Assembly: GCF_021390535.1 (NCBI RefSeq)
Contig: NZ_JAJUXG010000013.1
Coordinates: 1-64,000, forward strand
DNA: 64,000 nucleotides
Direction of reading: 5' to 3'
Source of the DNA: Dyadobacter sp. CY312
GTDB lineage: Bacteria > Bacteroidota > Bacteroidia > Cytophagales > Spirosomataceae
Shown piece by piece: positions 44,714 through 55,700 of the stretch. The translations under genes were made by a program, and so were the position numbers. Positions within the stretch are counted from its first letter, which is position 1. Each line of letters begins with the position of its first letter. Below the pieces are notes generated by a model. That model was not told where the DNA came from. It did not search any database and saw only the letters and a list, made by a program, of their open reading frames with translations.

Positions 44714-45401
44714 AGCTAAAAATCTGACTAAAAAATACGGCACTCACACTGCCCTCAACAATCTGAATCTGACCATTAAAGAAGGAGAAATTTTCGCCTT
44801 ACTTGGACAAAACGGTGCGGGTAAAACGACTACGATCAATCTGTTTCTGGGGTTTATTGAACCTACGGAAGGCTCTGCTTCCATCAATGGCATTTCGGTT
44901 GCCGAAAATCCGCAGGAGATTAAAAAGTATCTGGCCTATATCCCTGAAACGGTGATGCTTTACCCAAACCTTACGGGACTGGAAAATCTGGAATATTTCT
45001 CCTTGTTGGCAGGATTTGAATATTCTAAAAAAGAACTCGGAGAATTATTGACATCAGCCGGGTTACACTCGCAGGCTTTTGACCAAAGGTTGGCCGGATA
45101 CTCAAAAGGCATGCGTCAGAAAGTGGGTATCGCCATTGCTGTCGCAAAAAAAGCGAAGGTGCTTTTGCTCGACGAACCAACGAGCGGATTGGACCCAAAA
45201 GCTTCAAACGAATTTTCCGAAATACTCAAAACACTTGCTGCAAGCGGCACTGCCATCTTAATGGCAACACACGACATTTTCCGGGCAAAAGAAGTAGCCA
45301 CAAGAGTCGGGATTATGAAAGAAGGAAATCTTGAATCGGTGATTAATGCGGGTGATATATCTGCAAATGAGCTGGAACAGTTGTATCTGCAAACGGTTTA
45401 G
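44706..45401 (+). CDS. ABC transporter ATP-binding protein
   Basis: A 231-residue ATPase that powers the two permeases encoded just upstream. Walker A is GQNGAGKTT (34-42 region), the signature is YSKGMRQK (133-140), Walker B is VLLLDEPTSGLDP (153-165), and the switch His is in MATHDIFRA. It overlaps the second permease gene by 8 bp. The family (CcmA/ABC-2 type) usually drives export of lipids, peptides or drugs. Confidence 0.95.
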   Translation: MLEAKNLTKKYGTHTALNNLNLTIKEGEIFALLGQNGAGKTTTINLFLGFIEPTEGSASINGISVAENPQEIKKYLAYIPETVMLYPNLTGLENLEYFSLLAGFEYSKKELGELLTSAGLHSQAFDQRLAGYSKGMRQKVGIAIAVAKKAKVLLLDEPTSGLDPKASNEFSEILKTLAASGTAILMATHDIFRAKEVATRVGIMKEGNLESVINAGDISANELEQLYLQTV

Positions 45402-45413
45402 AAACAACAGTAA

Positions 45414-45443
45414 GCAGCTAGTTGAAATGATTCGACTAGCTGC
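45414..45443. terminator. Hairpin between convergent ABC and MOSC genes
   Basis: A 13-bp stem, GCAGCTAGTTGAA (45414-45426) opposite TTCGACTAGCTGC (45431-45443), with one wobble pair and a 4-base loop. It overlaps the MOSC stop codon and sits 13 bp after the ATPase stop. Flanking T runs are weak, so termination is plausible rather than certain. Confidence 0.5.
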
Positions 45444-46230
45444 ATATTTCCACCAGATCGCCCCGTCTTACAATTCCATAACTTTGGGCGATCAGATTTT
45501 GCCCGAAAATAATTTTACGATTTTCCTTCCTGTAAGAAGCAAGGGTTTTCAAAGGTTCCACACCGCGTATGCCTTTGCTTTGATCGACGTTAATGAGTAC
45601 GCAACGCTCACAGGGTTTTGAAACCAAAAATTGCACCGCACCTATACGTACGCAACCCCAGCCATCTTCCTCAAACGGACTGGTTCCCGAAATGATAAAA
45701 TTGGGACGAAACCGGCTCATGTTCACGGTATTTTCGAGCCTGGTATTCAAATCGTTCAGAGATGCTTCGGTGGTGAGTAAATAAGGAAAATCATCTGCAA
45801 AGCTCAATCGGACTCCGTCAGGTGCATCATCAGGATTCATATTTCTATCTCCAAACATCCTGACCAGCCGCACATGCTTCCCCAACTTTGTACTGAGCCA
45901 TGCGTTCACATCATCATGCGCAACCATTACCTGTACAGTGTCCTTCCAAATCTGCACAGAAATTCCCGTGTCGTTTGATTTCGGATCAAGCGACACCGTT
46001 ATGTAATCTCCCGGGTTTTCGTGGTCGGATAACACCAGCTCCGAGGCGTTGATTGCTGTCGATATCAGTGCCATGGACGGATGGTTTCGCTGCGTCATAA
46101 ACTTACCAGCCTCGTCCACCACCATCCATCTCCGGTCGTATTGCAGCCCTTTTTCTTGCACCAGAGCTTCTTCCAGTCTTATTCCTCCCAGTGATTTTAC
46201 AGGGTATATCCAAATTTCCGAAAGATGCAT
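45436..46230 (-). CDS. MOSC domain protein
   Basis: A 264-residue protein with an N-terminal beta-barrel (about 1-120, beginning LSEIWIYPVKSLGG) and a C-terminal MOSC domain. The latter includes the PCERCVLINVDQSKG stretch with the conserved cysteine, and a terminal IVRRGDLVEI. MOSC domains bind molybdenum cofactor or carry a sulfur, and family members such as YcbX reduce N-hydroxylated compounds with an electron donor. It starts 18 bp after a FAD/NAD(P)-binding protein gene, which might supply electrons; that link is inference. Confidence 0.9.
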   Translation of the reverse strand: MHLSEIWIYPVKSLGGIRLEEALVQEKGLQYDRRWMVVDEAGKFMTQRNHPSMALISTAINASELVLSDHENPGDYITVSLDPKSNDTGISVQIWKDTVQVMVAHDDVNAWLSTKLGKHVRLVRMFGDRNMNPDDAPDGVRLSFADDFPYLLTTEASLNDLNTRLENTVNMSRFRPNFIISGTSPFEEDGWGCVRIGAVQFLVSKPCERCVLINVDQSKGIRGVEPLKTLASYRKENRKIIFGQNLIAQSYGIVRRGDLVEICS

Positions 46231-46248
46231 AACGGGTTCAGCAAAATT

Positions 46249-48039
46249 TTAGAAACTATTACTATTGTCGCACTCTTTCACCAAACCGGAGCTATCTCTG
46301 GCCGCGAACGGCGGGTCCTGCAACACCTGAGAAAGTTTTTCTACGATACATTGTGACGCCTGCTCGCTGAAATCAAGACCTGAATAATCGGGGTTATAAC
46401 CACTGATGTACGGTACAGCCATGATGAAAATACGTTCGTTATCTATGCCATATTCATTCACGATCTGAAAGTGATCATTGATAGCGATTCCAGGAACCAT
46501 CAGAAAATATTCCCCGACGGCATTTTGGATTACCTCCTTAATGCCTTCCCGAACACATTTTTCAGCTTCGTCGCCTGACTTGAATTTGAGAACAGCCTGG
46601 CTTACGGATCGCTTCGCGAGCAGACTTTTAAACGGCAGCGCCTCGTAGGGCAGATGCGGCTGGCCGGCACAATCAACATAAGTTTTAAAACGAATTGCAT
46701 GTGATTTTCCCTGCTCGTCTTCGTACTTGTATACAGCACCACCTTTTTCCAGAGGTTCAACGGTGCTGTCGGAGCCAACGGAGACTATTTCGAGCCTGCC
46801 GGCGTCGTATAAGGCAAACAATTCATCACAGGAATCCTGTGGTACAAAGGCGATCACAACGGCGATCAGCGGCATGAGCACTTTTTTCAGGCGAAGCATG
46901 TCTTCTGCGGAAAAGTACTTGGCCGGATAATTGATCGTGTAGCTAAGCTCGGCGAGCATCTCTTTCCAAAATATCGACTTGCGGTTTTCAATCGACTTTT
47001 CAGCTTCTTCGTATTCCTCTCTGAACAACTGGAACGGCTCCTTTTTCTCGCGCATGGCCATCATTTCGTCTACGAAGGCTTCCAGGCTCATGTCCTTGAT
47101 GCGGCTGTAAAATGCCTTATCCTTATTCCTAAATCCTTTTTTAAAGTTTTCTTCAAACACAAAGTCCAGCGAGAGGAAGCCGCCGTTTTCTTTTCTGTTT
47201 TGCTCAACCTGTTCTTTGGTAAGCAACGAATCAGGAGACAAGCGGGGTTCGCGCAAATGGAAGCGGATAGCAGGTAACAAACCATTACGAGAATGCATCA
47301 CAATCTTGAACTTCTCGCTTCCCTCATCTCCCACATATACAAGTTTGTCGTTGTCGTCCTTCACGAATTTTCCATTACTTCTTGCCAAAGTTCTGACGGC
47401 GTCAAAAGCTGTGAGCGACGACCCCTTTATGGCAACAGGATGGTTGATTTTTATGGCCAGCTTGGATGGCGGATACGGAGAATCGTAGAATCCCTCCACT
47501 TTGCCCTCGTTCTTCCTGGGCCAGTTGTGTCCGGTGCAAATAATAACCGAATTGAATTCCTCAATACCAAGCTCATCAGTCACAACCTTGACAAGGCCGG
47601 TATCAGGATCATCAATGACATCGACAATATTGCTTCCCATATGAACCCGAACGGTTATACCATTATCCCGCGCTTCCTCCAACAGCAGCTTAAACTGTGC
47701 TTTAAGATATTTCCCAAAAAACAACCTGGGTAAAACTTTGTACTGATTAAAGTAATCGGCGTCGATACCGAATTTTTTAAGGGTAGGCTCTCCGAGGGTT
47801 TCTATCCATTTTTCAATGGAAGTAGCAATTACGGGTATTTCGTTATCCGAAACATTGGTAATATGTTCGCGGTTAGCACCTTCCTGGCTGTAAGGCATGC
47901 CAGGTCCCACTTCCTTTTTTTTTTCAAAAATATCAACTTCAAAACTGGATTTAAGATCAACCAGTCTTTTCAGGACAAACAAACAACTTGGGCCACCTCC
48001 AAGTATGGCAATTCTAAACTTACCTTCTCTTTCGCTCAT
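46249..48039 (-). CDS. FAD/NAD(P)-binding protein
   Basis: A 596-residue cytoplasmic flavoprotein-like protein. The N-terminus has a dinucleotide-binding fold (IAILGGGPSCLFVLKRL). A second conserved stretch, SVIICTGHNWPRK, marks the second strand-turn-helix of the FAD/NAD-binding superfamily, and NHPVAIKGSSLTAFDAVRTL is the next. The remaining half has no motif I recognise. Substrate and reaction unknown. Gene order FAD protein then MOSC protein with an 18-bp gap suggests an operon. Confidence 0.8.
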   Translation of the reverse strand: MSEREGKFRIAILGGGPSCLFVLKRLVDLKSSFEVDIFEKKKEVGPGMPYSQEGANREHITNVSDNEIPVIATSIEKWIETLGEPTLKKFGIDADYFNQYKVLPRLFFGKYLKAQFKLLLEEARDNGITVRVHMGSNIVDVIDDPDTGLVKVVTDELGIEEFNSVIICTGHNWPRKNEGKVEGFYDSPYPPSKLAIKINHPVAIKGSSLTAFDAVRTLARSNGKFVKDDNDKLVYVGDEGSEKFKIVMHSRNGLLPAIRFHLREPRLSPDSLLTKEQVEQNRKENGGFLSLDFVFEENFKKGFRNKDKAFYSRIKDMSLEAFVDEMMAMREKKEPFQLFREEYEEAEKSIENRKSIFWKEMLAELSYTINYPAKYFSAEDMLRLKKVLMPLIAVVIAFVPQDSCDELFALYDAGRLEIVSVGSDSTVEPLEKGGAVYKYEDEQGKSHAIRFKTYVDCAGQPHLPYEALPFKSLLAKRSVSQAVLKFKSGDEAEKCVREGIKEVIQNAVGEYFLMVPGIAINDHFQIVNEYGIDNERIFIMAVPYISGYNPDYSGLDFSEQASQCIVEKLSQVLQDPPFAARDSSGLVKECDNSNSF

Positions 48040-48134
48040 ATTAGCGGATATGAAATTGATGCAATTGTCTGAATAGTAATCATCAAAAGATATCCTATAT
48101 AAACTTGTGCCAGGCAGTTTTTGTAGATTTTAGC

Positions 48135-48899
48135 TCACGCTCCTCCTTCCAGCCATTCCAGAAAGTGTGAAATTTTTTCTTTGCTGATCGTGATAATTGT
48201 TTCAAAAGGGACGGTGAGCGCCACGGAAATTTTTCTTCCGAAATACTGCTCAACGTTTTGAATAGCGTTTCTGTTGAGAATAATTTGCCGGTTCGCTCTG
48301 TAAAAATCGTTTCCGGTTATTTGCTGTATTTCGTCCAGCGTTTTGTTGAGTGTGTAGGTTTTCCTGTCCAGCGTGTACAGGTGCGTTACCTCGTGTTTAA
48401 TGTAAAAAACGGCAATATCGTCCAGTTTCACAGGAATAATTTTCTCCTTGTAATGGACCAGTACGGAAGTTGCTTTGGGCTGATTTTTCTGCTGAAAAAG
48501 TTGCAGTATGCTGTTCAGTGAGCTGTCGGCCGGAGCAAAGGTTGAGCGGAGTTTGTTGTATTTTTCCAGCGCTTTCACGATTTCCTCTTCCTTGAAAGGC
48601 TTCAATATGTAATGAATTCCATTTGTTTTGAACGCTTCAATGGCATATTCATCGTAAGCAGTGCAAAAGATGATCGGCGATTTTATGTCAATGGTTTGAA
48701 AAATCTCGAAGCTCAGGCCGTCACCTAATTGAATATCACTAAAAATGAGATCGGGCTCATCGTGGTTTTTAAAATAGGATAAAGCTTCCTGTACTGAACT
48801 CAGCAATGCTTCTATGTTCACACCCGGTTCTGCATCCGTGATCATGTCCGCAAGGTCTTCCGCAGTGAGTCTTTCGTCTTCAATTATGATGATGTTCAT
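48135..48899 (-). CDS. LytTR-family response regulator
   Basis: A 254-residue DNA-binding response regulator. The receiver has acidic residues E7/D8 and the phospho-acceptor D55 in LIFSDIQLG; the C-terminal ~105 residues are a LytTR DNA-binding domain (from VLVHYKEKIIPVKLDD, with FYRANRQIILN). Its start lies 20 bp inside the end of the upstream histidine kinase gene, so the two are translationally coupled. Target genes unknown. Confidence 0.95.
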   Translation of the reverse strand: MNIIIIEDERLTAEDLADMITDAEPGVNIEALLSSVQEALSYFKNHDEPDLIFSDIQLGDGLSFEIFQTIDIKSPIIFCTAYDEYAIEAFKTNGIHYILKPFKEEEIVKALEKYNKLRSTFAPADSSLNSILQLFQQKNQPKATSVLVHYKEKIIPVKLDDIAVFYIKHEVTHLYTLDRKTYTLNKTLDEIQQITGNDFYRANRQIILNRNAIQNVEQYFGRKISVALTVPFETIITISKEKISHFLEWLEGGA

Positions 48900-49956
48900 G
48901 ATCCAATATTTTTACCCCAACTGAAAAGTAAGCTTCGCTTGATTCTATAGCAATGTCATCTCCAGATAGCATTTTATACCGCTCTCTCAAATTTGCCAGT
49001 CCGCTTCCTGTTGACTGTTCGATCGTTTTCTTGGGTTGAAGGTTATTTTGCACAAAAACGTAATCCCCTACTCTTTTTATTGAAATTTTCAGAGGATGTA
49101 CCTTCGTTAATTCGTTGTGTTTAATCGCGTTTTCCAGTAAGGCCTGTAAGGCGAAAAATGGCAATGTATCTTGAAGGCAATCGTCTTCGGGATCTATTTC
49201 AACTTTGTATTCCAGCGCCTCACCAAACCTGATCCGTTGCATTTCCATATAATCATCACACAGTTTCAGCTCCTCTTTTACAGTAGCAAGACCAGATGTA
49301 TTTCTGACCACCGATGCGCGTAAAAAATCAGAAAGTCGCATGAGATACGCTTCGGCGGTATGCGGATATTTCTTGATCAGTGACTTCAGAATGTTGAGTG
49401 CGTTGAAAAGAAAATGAGGTTGTATTTGTTGACGCAGCAGTTGATTAATCGTTTCAGTATTGATGGATTGCAGTTTAAGTAATTCCAGCTCTATTCTGTT
49501 TTTTTCGTACTGATGCACGATAAAGTTCTGGATCAGATAAATGAACGCGTAAATAATAAGACTGATATACGGCACAAAAACGTATGCACGCCAGCCCTCC
49601 ATCTGCCTCAGAACATTCCTGTCGGGAGGACTCAGATTAATCCCCATTGTCCTCAGATATTTATCAAAAAAATGGAAAACGGTGAAGATAACGAGAGTTA
49701 TTGCGTAACCAGTCAGGAAAGTTTTGGTGCCAATTTTTTCTGTCGGGCTTTCTCTTTTTTTATCATAAAAAATCAATGCTGCGATATTGGCAAAGAATGT
49801 AAGCGAAAAAAGAACAAGCGTCACCAGCGCCCGTGACAAAATTGCCGTCACATCCGACTCATTGGTGGTGCCCACAATAAGAGATACAAGAACAAAAAAC
49901 AAAAGCAGTCTACCGCTCTGTCTGATCAGGTGTTTTACTGGTAATTTCTGATGCAT
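48880..49956 (-). CDS. LytS-type sensor histidine kinase
   Basis: A 358-residue membrane kinase of the His_kinase (PF06580) type. About four hydrophobic segments lie within residues 15-145, then a coiled coil, the phospho-acceptor H181 in QIQPHFLFNALN, and a HATPase with NAIKHN as N-box and GSGLANLRERY near the end. It lacks a large periplasmic sensor domain, so sensing probably happens within the membrane. It is paired with the overlapping LytTR regulator. Confidence 0.93.
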   Translation of the reverse strand: MHQKLPVKHLIRQSGRLLLFFVLVSLIVGTTNESDVTAILSRALVTLVLFSLTFFANIAALIFYDKKRESPTEKIGTKTFLTGYAITLVIFTVFHFFDKYLRTMGINLSPPDRNVLRQMEGWRAYVFVPYISLIIYAFIYLIQNFIVHQYEKNRIELELLKLQSINTETINQLLRQQIQPHFLFNALNILKSLIKKYPHTAEAYLMRLSDFLRASVVRNTSGLATVKEELKLCDDYMEMQRIRFGEALEYKVEIDPEDDCLQDTLPFFALQALLENAIKHNELTKVHPLKISIKRVGDYVFVQNNLQPKKTIEQSTGSGLANLRERYKMLSGDDIAIESSEAYFSVGVKILDHEHHHN

Positions 49957-50333
49957 GAACCACTTAAATTTTCATGACAAAGTTATTAAATTATTTCCGG
50001 CTATGACTTAACAGGTTATTTGTCTATTAAACTAACACAATAGAATTACTACAACTTGTCCACAATTGAAGTAGAATTTTAGTTAGCAATTGAATAATTA
50101 TTCGTAATTTCCTTCGTCTGACACAGAGCCTACAATTCCGAATCTCAATTTCAGGAATTTCTTAGCAAATTTCAACAGCCATTTGCTTCAATTTGAAATA
50201 CATAAATGCTTTTAATTTTCACAATATTTTATAGACATAATTCTATATACAAACTGTTACCTTAATTTTAAAACTCGTCTAATTCTATATTTTTTTCTTA
50301 TCAAATCAATTTGGTTAAATTAAATCATCGTTT
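49957..50333. other. AT-rich divergent intergenic region
   Basis: About 377 bp between the kinase (minus) and a T9SS cargo gene (plus). No gene or long repeat; only a short inverted pair AATTCC / GGAATT noticed. Promoters for both genes should lie here, but I cannot place them. Confidence 0.4.
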
Positions 50334-52649
50334 ATGAGACTCCTTTTACTATCCTGCTTCCTGTTAATCACTTATTTGAGTTCGGCTCAACAGGTTGTTT
50401 CTGGCTTCGTTCGCAATGATCCCAATGCGGGTTCTGTTGATGATAGCGCCGTTCCATTTTCCATGCCAAAGGATAATTTGGTCGTTGTCCTTATAGAAAC
50501 TACCGGAAATACAGTAGCCGCTTCATCGTCAGTAAACAAGGCAGACGGCGCGTTCACATTATCTGGTGTTCCAACCGGAACATATTATGCCATGTTAATT
50601 ACGCCAGATGCGCCTTCGCCACTGGGCACTCCTGCGCCTCCATCAATATTGGAAACCAGCTGGACTTTCACTGGTGAGTCGGTTGTGCCGATAGGACCTG
50701 CTGATGTTTCCCCAAATGGCTTTACGGAAACCTTCAATGTAAGTAGTAACTTTTCTAATGTGCTGTTTGGTATTCAGGAAAGACCATTTGCACACAACAA
50801 ATTGAATACTTTGTTAGATAAGAACTCGGCAAGCCCGGTTGCATTATCAGTAAATTCGTCCGCCGCTTTTACTCAGAATGGCTCTGCTGTATTGAGCGGT
50901 GCCGATAATGGCGGAGGCTCAATTACTGATTATTCAATCACTGCATTACCAAAATACGGCACGCTTTACCTGGGCGGTATTGCTGTTAGTTCTCTAACGG
51001 ATGTTATATCCTTAGACCCAAGTGAATTTGCAACGCTGGCATATCAGCCTAATACTACTGCATTGTCTCAGGAGCTGGATTTTTTCACTTATAATGTTAC
51101 GGACAATGCGCTCACAAAGTCGAACAGTGCGACCTACGTTATACCTTTTGCTCTTCTTGACGGAGATAATGATGCAGTGGTGAGCCGATTCGACCTTGAT
51201 GACGACAACGATGGCATTACCGATGTTGCGGAATGTAGCTTAAATGATCCGGCCAATGGTTACGCCAACCTTCTTACAGCCTATGGAACAGGGCGATTTA
51301 ACTCCCTTTTACCCTCTCATTTTGGTTTTACTACACCTGCCCAGAGAACTGGTTTAAATTTAACACAGGATATCAGCGCGTTATTTTCTAAACCAGCCGG
51401 ATCTATCATCGTCACAGTCACCAATGCCAACACCCACCCTACGGCAGATGTATTTTATGCAAACGACATGACAGGGCCATCTCAATGGACAATTTCAGGA
51501 ACTTTGGGTACCTATCTGTTGATAACACAGGGGCTTCAATATTTCAGTTATGACACGCGTACAATTACACTTTTGAACAGCACTCCTTTCCGTTTCGTAG
51601 GAGCTCAGGGGCAAAGCAATCCGTCTCAAAGCAACTGGAGTTCTGGAAATGATGGTTACAACTGGTGGCTTACGAATAACAACGCGAGAACCTATCCGAC
51701 TCCCAGCGAGGGTACATTGTCTGTGGGATCTATTGATCCTGAACCCAAATATTTCCAGGTGGCCTCAACCGCCAATAACCGTGATGAATGGGCGACTTAC
51801 TTCGTAGAAATACTGCCAGAATGTGACGATGACAACGACGGAATTCCGAATCGGCTGGATCTGGATTCAGATAACGATGGATGTCTGGATGCACTTGAGG
51901 GCAGTGCTGCATTTCAATTATCTGACATAACTCCGGCAACCGGAACGGTAACAGTTGGCCCTGGTTCACCGGCTACCGGCGGCAATTTATGTGCCTCTCC
52001 AACTTGTGTCGATGCCAATGGTATCCCTACAGTTACCGGCAGCAGCGGGCAAACTCCTCTTGATACTTACAACAAGGACGTGATGTCTCAGGTATGCCAG
52101 GACGCTATGCCGGTTAGCCTTTCAGCATTTAATGCTTACAAGAGCGAAAACAGTATTGTATTAAGATGGAGTACTGTTTCAGAACAAAATAACAAGGTAT
52201 TCGAGATTGAACGCAGTGCAAATGGTAAAAGCTGGAATAACATTGGTTCGGTTAACCCTGCCACATCGAATGGAAATAGTAGTGCTGTACAACAGTATCA
52301 TTTTACAGACATTAACCCGATAGCCGAACAAAATTATTACCGTCTGAAACAAATTGATCTGGACAATACTTTCGCTTACAGTACGATCCGAACGGTACGC
52401 ATGGGCGTCGAAGGAAAGGCGATTACCGTTTTCCCTAACCCGTCTTCTACCAACCTCAATATTACAGGACTGACCGGTGGCGAAAGCATCAAAGTGTTTG
52501 ATTTGATGGGTCGTGTTGTTTATCAGCAAAAAGCTGTTGGGACGAATGTACAGCTTCCGGTAACCGGTTTAAACGAAGGACTATACAATGTACAAATCGT
52601 CACTGATAAAGGCGAGCGGACTGTTCATAAAATCCTGGTGAAAAAATAG
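50334..52649 (+). CDS. T9SS cargo protein with thrombospondin type 3-like repeats
   Basis: A 771-residue exported protein. The signal peptide ends at about residue 19 (LSSAQ). A prealbumin-like or SdrD-B-like beta-sandwich with GAFTLSGVPTGTYYA lies at about 60-95, followed by a beta-rich part. Two calcium-binding-type aspartate runs occur (DGDNDAVVSRFDLDDDNDGI near 275, DDDNDGIPNRLDLDSDNDG near 500). The C-terminal ~75 residues are a type A T9SS sorting domain (VFPNPSSTNLNI to HKILVKK). It is expected on the cell surface or secreted; no enzyme motif seen. A terminator follows. Confidence 0.88.
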   Translation: MRLLLLSCFLLITYLSSAQQVVSGFVRNDPNAGSVDDSAVPFSMPKDNLVVVLIETTGNTVAASSSVNKADGAFTLSGVPTGTYYAMLITPDAPSPLGTPAPPSILETSWTFTGESVVPIGPADVSPNGFTETFNVSSNFSNVLFGIQERPFAHNKLNTLLDKNSASPVALSVNSSAAFTQNGSAVLSGADNGGGSITDYSITALPKYGTLYLGGIAVSSLTDVISLDPSEFATLAYQPNTTALSQELDFFTYNVTDNALTKSNSATYVIPFALLDGDNDAVVSRFDLDDDNDGITDVAECSLNDPANGYANLLTAYGTGRFNSLLPSHFGFTTPAQRTGLNLTQDISALFSKPAGSIIVTVTNANTHPTADVFYANDMTGPSQWTISGTLGTYLLITQGLQYFSYDTRTITLLNSTPFRFVGAQGQSNPSQSNWSSGNDGYNWWLTNNNARTYPTPSEGTLSVGSIDPEPKYFQVASTANNRDEWATYFVEILPECDDDNDGIPNRLDLDSDNDGCLDALEGSAAFQLSDITPATGTVTVGPGSPATGGNLCASPTCVDANGIPTVTGSSGQTPLDTYNKDVMSQVCQDAMPVSLSAFNAYKSENSIVLRWSTVSEQNNKVFEIERSANGKSWNNIGSVNPATSNGNSSAVQQYHFTDINPIAEQNYYRLKQIDLDNTFAYSTIRTVRMGVEGKAITVFPNPSSTNLNITGLTGGESIKVFDLMGRVVYQQKAVGTNVQLPVTGLNEGLYNVQIVTDKGERTVHKILVKK

Positions 52650-52669
52650 GAAGTTCACGCTTCAATAAG

Positions 52670-52712
52670 AAAAGTGCCCCGAATACGAAAATCTGTATTT
52701 CGGGGCACTTTT
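52670..52712. terminator. Bidirectional terminator between T9SS cargo and RND genes
   Basis: A 17-18-bp stem with one bulge: AAAAGTGCCCCGAATAC opposite GTATTTCGGGGCACTTTT, loop of 8. It ends in T runs on both strands, 20 bp after the plus-strand stop and 70 bp from the convergent RND stop. Confidence 0.88.
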
Positions 52713-52782
52713 ACATTTAATAAACTCCATTATCAGGTTTGATTCAGCCGAAAGCTGATCGCCGACAGCCGATAACCAACCA

Positions 52783-55700
52783 TCAATATTCCAAAACCTC
52801 CTTGTGCTCATAAGGCTCTACCGCCAGTTCATCCACTGGTAGTTCCGGCCCGTCCATTTTAAGTTTGTGCAGGACGTTGTCGACAATCTGGTAGATAACA
52901 GGCACTACAATCAATGTCAGGAACAGCGAACTCATTAGGCCTCCTATTACTACCCAGGCAAGACCGTTTTTCAACTCAGCACCCGCACCGGATGCCATCG
53001 CAATCGGCAACATACCAATTACCATTGCAATGGTTGTCATTAAAATCGGACGAAGACGTGCTCTGTTGGCCAGGAACAATGCCTCGTAAGTGCTCTTGCC
53101 TTCTGCTTTCAGCTGGTTAGTAAAGTCTACAAGGATAATCGCATTCTTTGCCACCAAACCGATCAACATGATGATACCCAGTATGGTAAAAATGTTAAGC
53201 GAATTATTCGTTAATGCCAATGCTAGCAGGGCTCCGATGATACACAATGGAATAGAAAGCAATACCACCAATGGATACACAAAGCTGTTGTACAGACCTA
53301 CCATGATGAAGTAAACCAACAGTACCGAAATCAACAAAGCCACAAGCATCGAACCGAACCCTTCCGACTGGCTTTCCATGTCACCACCCCAGATATAACT
53401 CACACCAACTGGTTTGCTTACATCTTTGATTGCTGTTTCAAGATCACCTACAACTGCACTCGCCGAGCGACCGATGGCCTGAGATTGTACTTTTACAGAG
53501 GTGTTTTTATCACGTCTTTCCAACTGACTTGGTCCTGAGCTTTCGGTGATCAGTGCAAACTGAGACAGTTTCACCAACTCTCCACGGCTGTTTGAAAACT
53601 GAATGTTGCTTACGTCCGCCACGTTCTTACGGTCGTAATCGTCGAACCTGACATTGATATCATATTCGTACTGTCCCTGACGGAATTTTCCATCCGTATT
53701 TCCATTGAACGCCAGCTGCATGGTAGATCCAACCGTTTGCAGGTTCAGTCCCAGTGCTGCCATTTTATCTCTGTCAACCTGTACCGAAATTTCAGGATTT
53801 CCCGATTCAGCGGATAATTTTGCCTCGGCCGCTCCCGGCACTTTTCTGAGTGCTGCCAATACTTTATCAGCATACACCGTCACGCTATCCAGGTCAGAAC
53901 CTGTTACGATCATTTCCACAGGAGCTCTTTGCGCCATACCAATGATGTTGATCGGTAAAGTTTTCACTTTTGCTCCAACCAGAATCTTTTCAAGTTCCTG
54001 TTTCACCTTGGCAGCATATATATCCGCCGATTCGTCTCTGTCCTTTTTATCAACGATCCGTACGTTGATTTCGGCCTGATAAGCAGGAGCAAGCGAAGCT
54101 ATACCACCCGAGCTCGACTGCCCTACGGTCGTGATCATCGAAACCACTTCTTTTTTCGCAGACAAATAATCCTCTGCTTTACGGGTCATCTGGTTGGTTT
54201 GTTCAATGGAAACATCTTTTGGCAATTCGATCTGCACGATAAACTCACCTCTGTCACCCATTGGCATAAACTCAGAGCTAATGAACTTACCAGTGAACAA
54301 AGTGAAAGAACTGAACAACATGATCGTAATCAAAACCAAAGTAATGGTTTTGTGTCCAAGGCACCATTTCAACAGGCTGCCGATCCAGGCTGTGAAGTTT
54401 TCAATTTGTTTTTCAAACCAAAGAATGAATTTACCAAACCAGTTGTCGCCTTTTACATGTTCCAGTTTCCCGAAACGAGACGTCATCAGCGGAACAAGGG
54501 TAAACGATGTCAGCAAACTGAGCGATACCGCAATGACAACCACCAAACAGAACTCTCTCAAAATAAGCGCCACCATACTGCTGCTCAGCGATATAGGAAG
54601 GAACACCACGATGATAACCAGCGTAATCGAGATTACCGTAAAGCCAATCTCCTTAGCTCCGTCAATAGATGCACGAACCCTGTTTTTACCCATTTCCATG
54701 TGCCGGTAAATGTTTTCAATTACCACAATGGCATCATCCACCAGAATACCTACCACCAGAGAAAGGGCGATCAGCGACATCAAATTGAGTGAGAAGTTCA
54801 TCAGATACATGCCTATAAATGTGGCGATCAAAGATGCCGGAATGGCAATCATTACGATCATCGCGTTTCGCAAACTGTGCAGGAACAAAAGCATGATTAT
54901 AGCCACCAGCACAATGGCCAGTACAAGGTCAAATACCACTGCATCAGCAGATTCGAGTGTATATTCCGAACTGTCGTTGGCTATGTCAATATTCAGCCCT
55001 TCCTTTTTGTATTCATCATGAACCTTTAATAAAATCGCTTTTACAGCCTTACTCACCTCCACCGCATTGGCATCCGACTGCTTGATGATCTGCACCGTTA
55101 ATGCACTTACCCTGTCTACACGCGCGATTTTTTCTACATCCTTTTGCACGTCCTGCACATCCGCAATTTCACTCAAACGTATCTGAGCACCCTGGTCTGT
55201 TGTGGTAACGATCAGATTACGCAGCTCATCCAGAGATTTGTATTTACCGGCAAGTCGTACCAAAATATCCTGATTATCAGACTTCACACTACCCGTCGGA
55301 AAGTCCAGGTTGGAAACCATAATTGCCTGCTGTACTTGAGCAATCGACAAACCATAAGCCTGCAATTTTGATGAATTCAGATTCACCTGTATTTCTCTTT
55401 CCTGTCCACCTACCAGGTTCACCTGCGCTACCCCGTTCACACGTGAGAGAATGGGCTGAATCCTTTTGTCCATGAGGTCATAAAACGCAGCCGCATCCAT
55501 TTTGGCCGTTGCCGCCATCGTGATGATGGGCAAATCGTCCAGAGAGAATTTGGCAAGCGACGGTGCATCGGCGTCATCAGGCAGGTCCGAAATGATCGCA
55601 TTCACTTTACGTTGCGCGTCGTTCAGGAGCAAATCCACATCTGCATTATCGGTCAATGTGATGGTGATCATCGAAAGACTTTCGTATGACACCGATTCCA

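Noticed and set aside
54199..54792. 197-residue plus-strand reading frame within the RND gene
   Set aside because: Antisense to a strongly conserved pump gene, rich in Asn, His and Gln, with no signal or motif.
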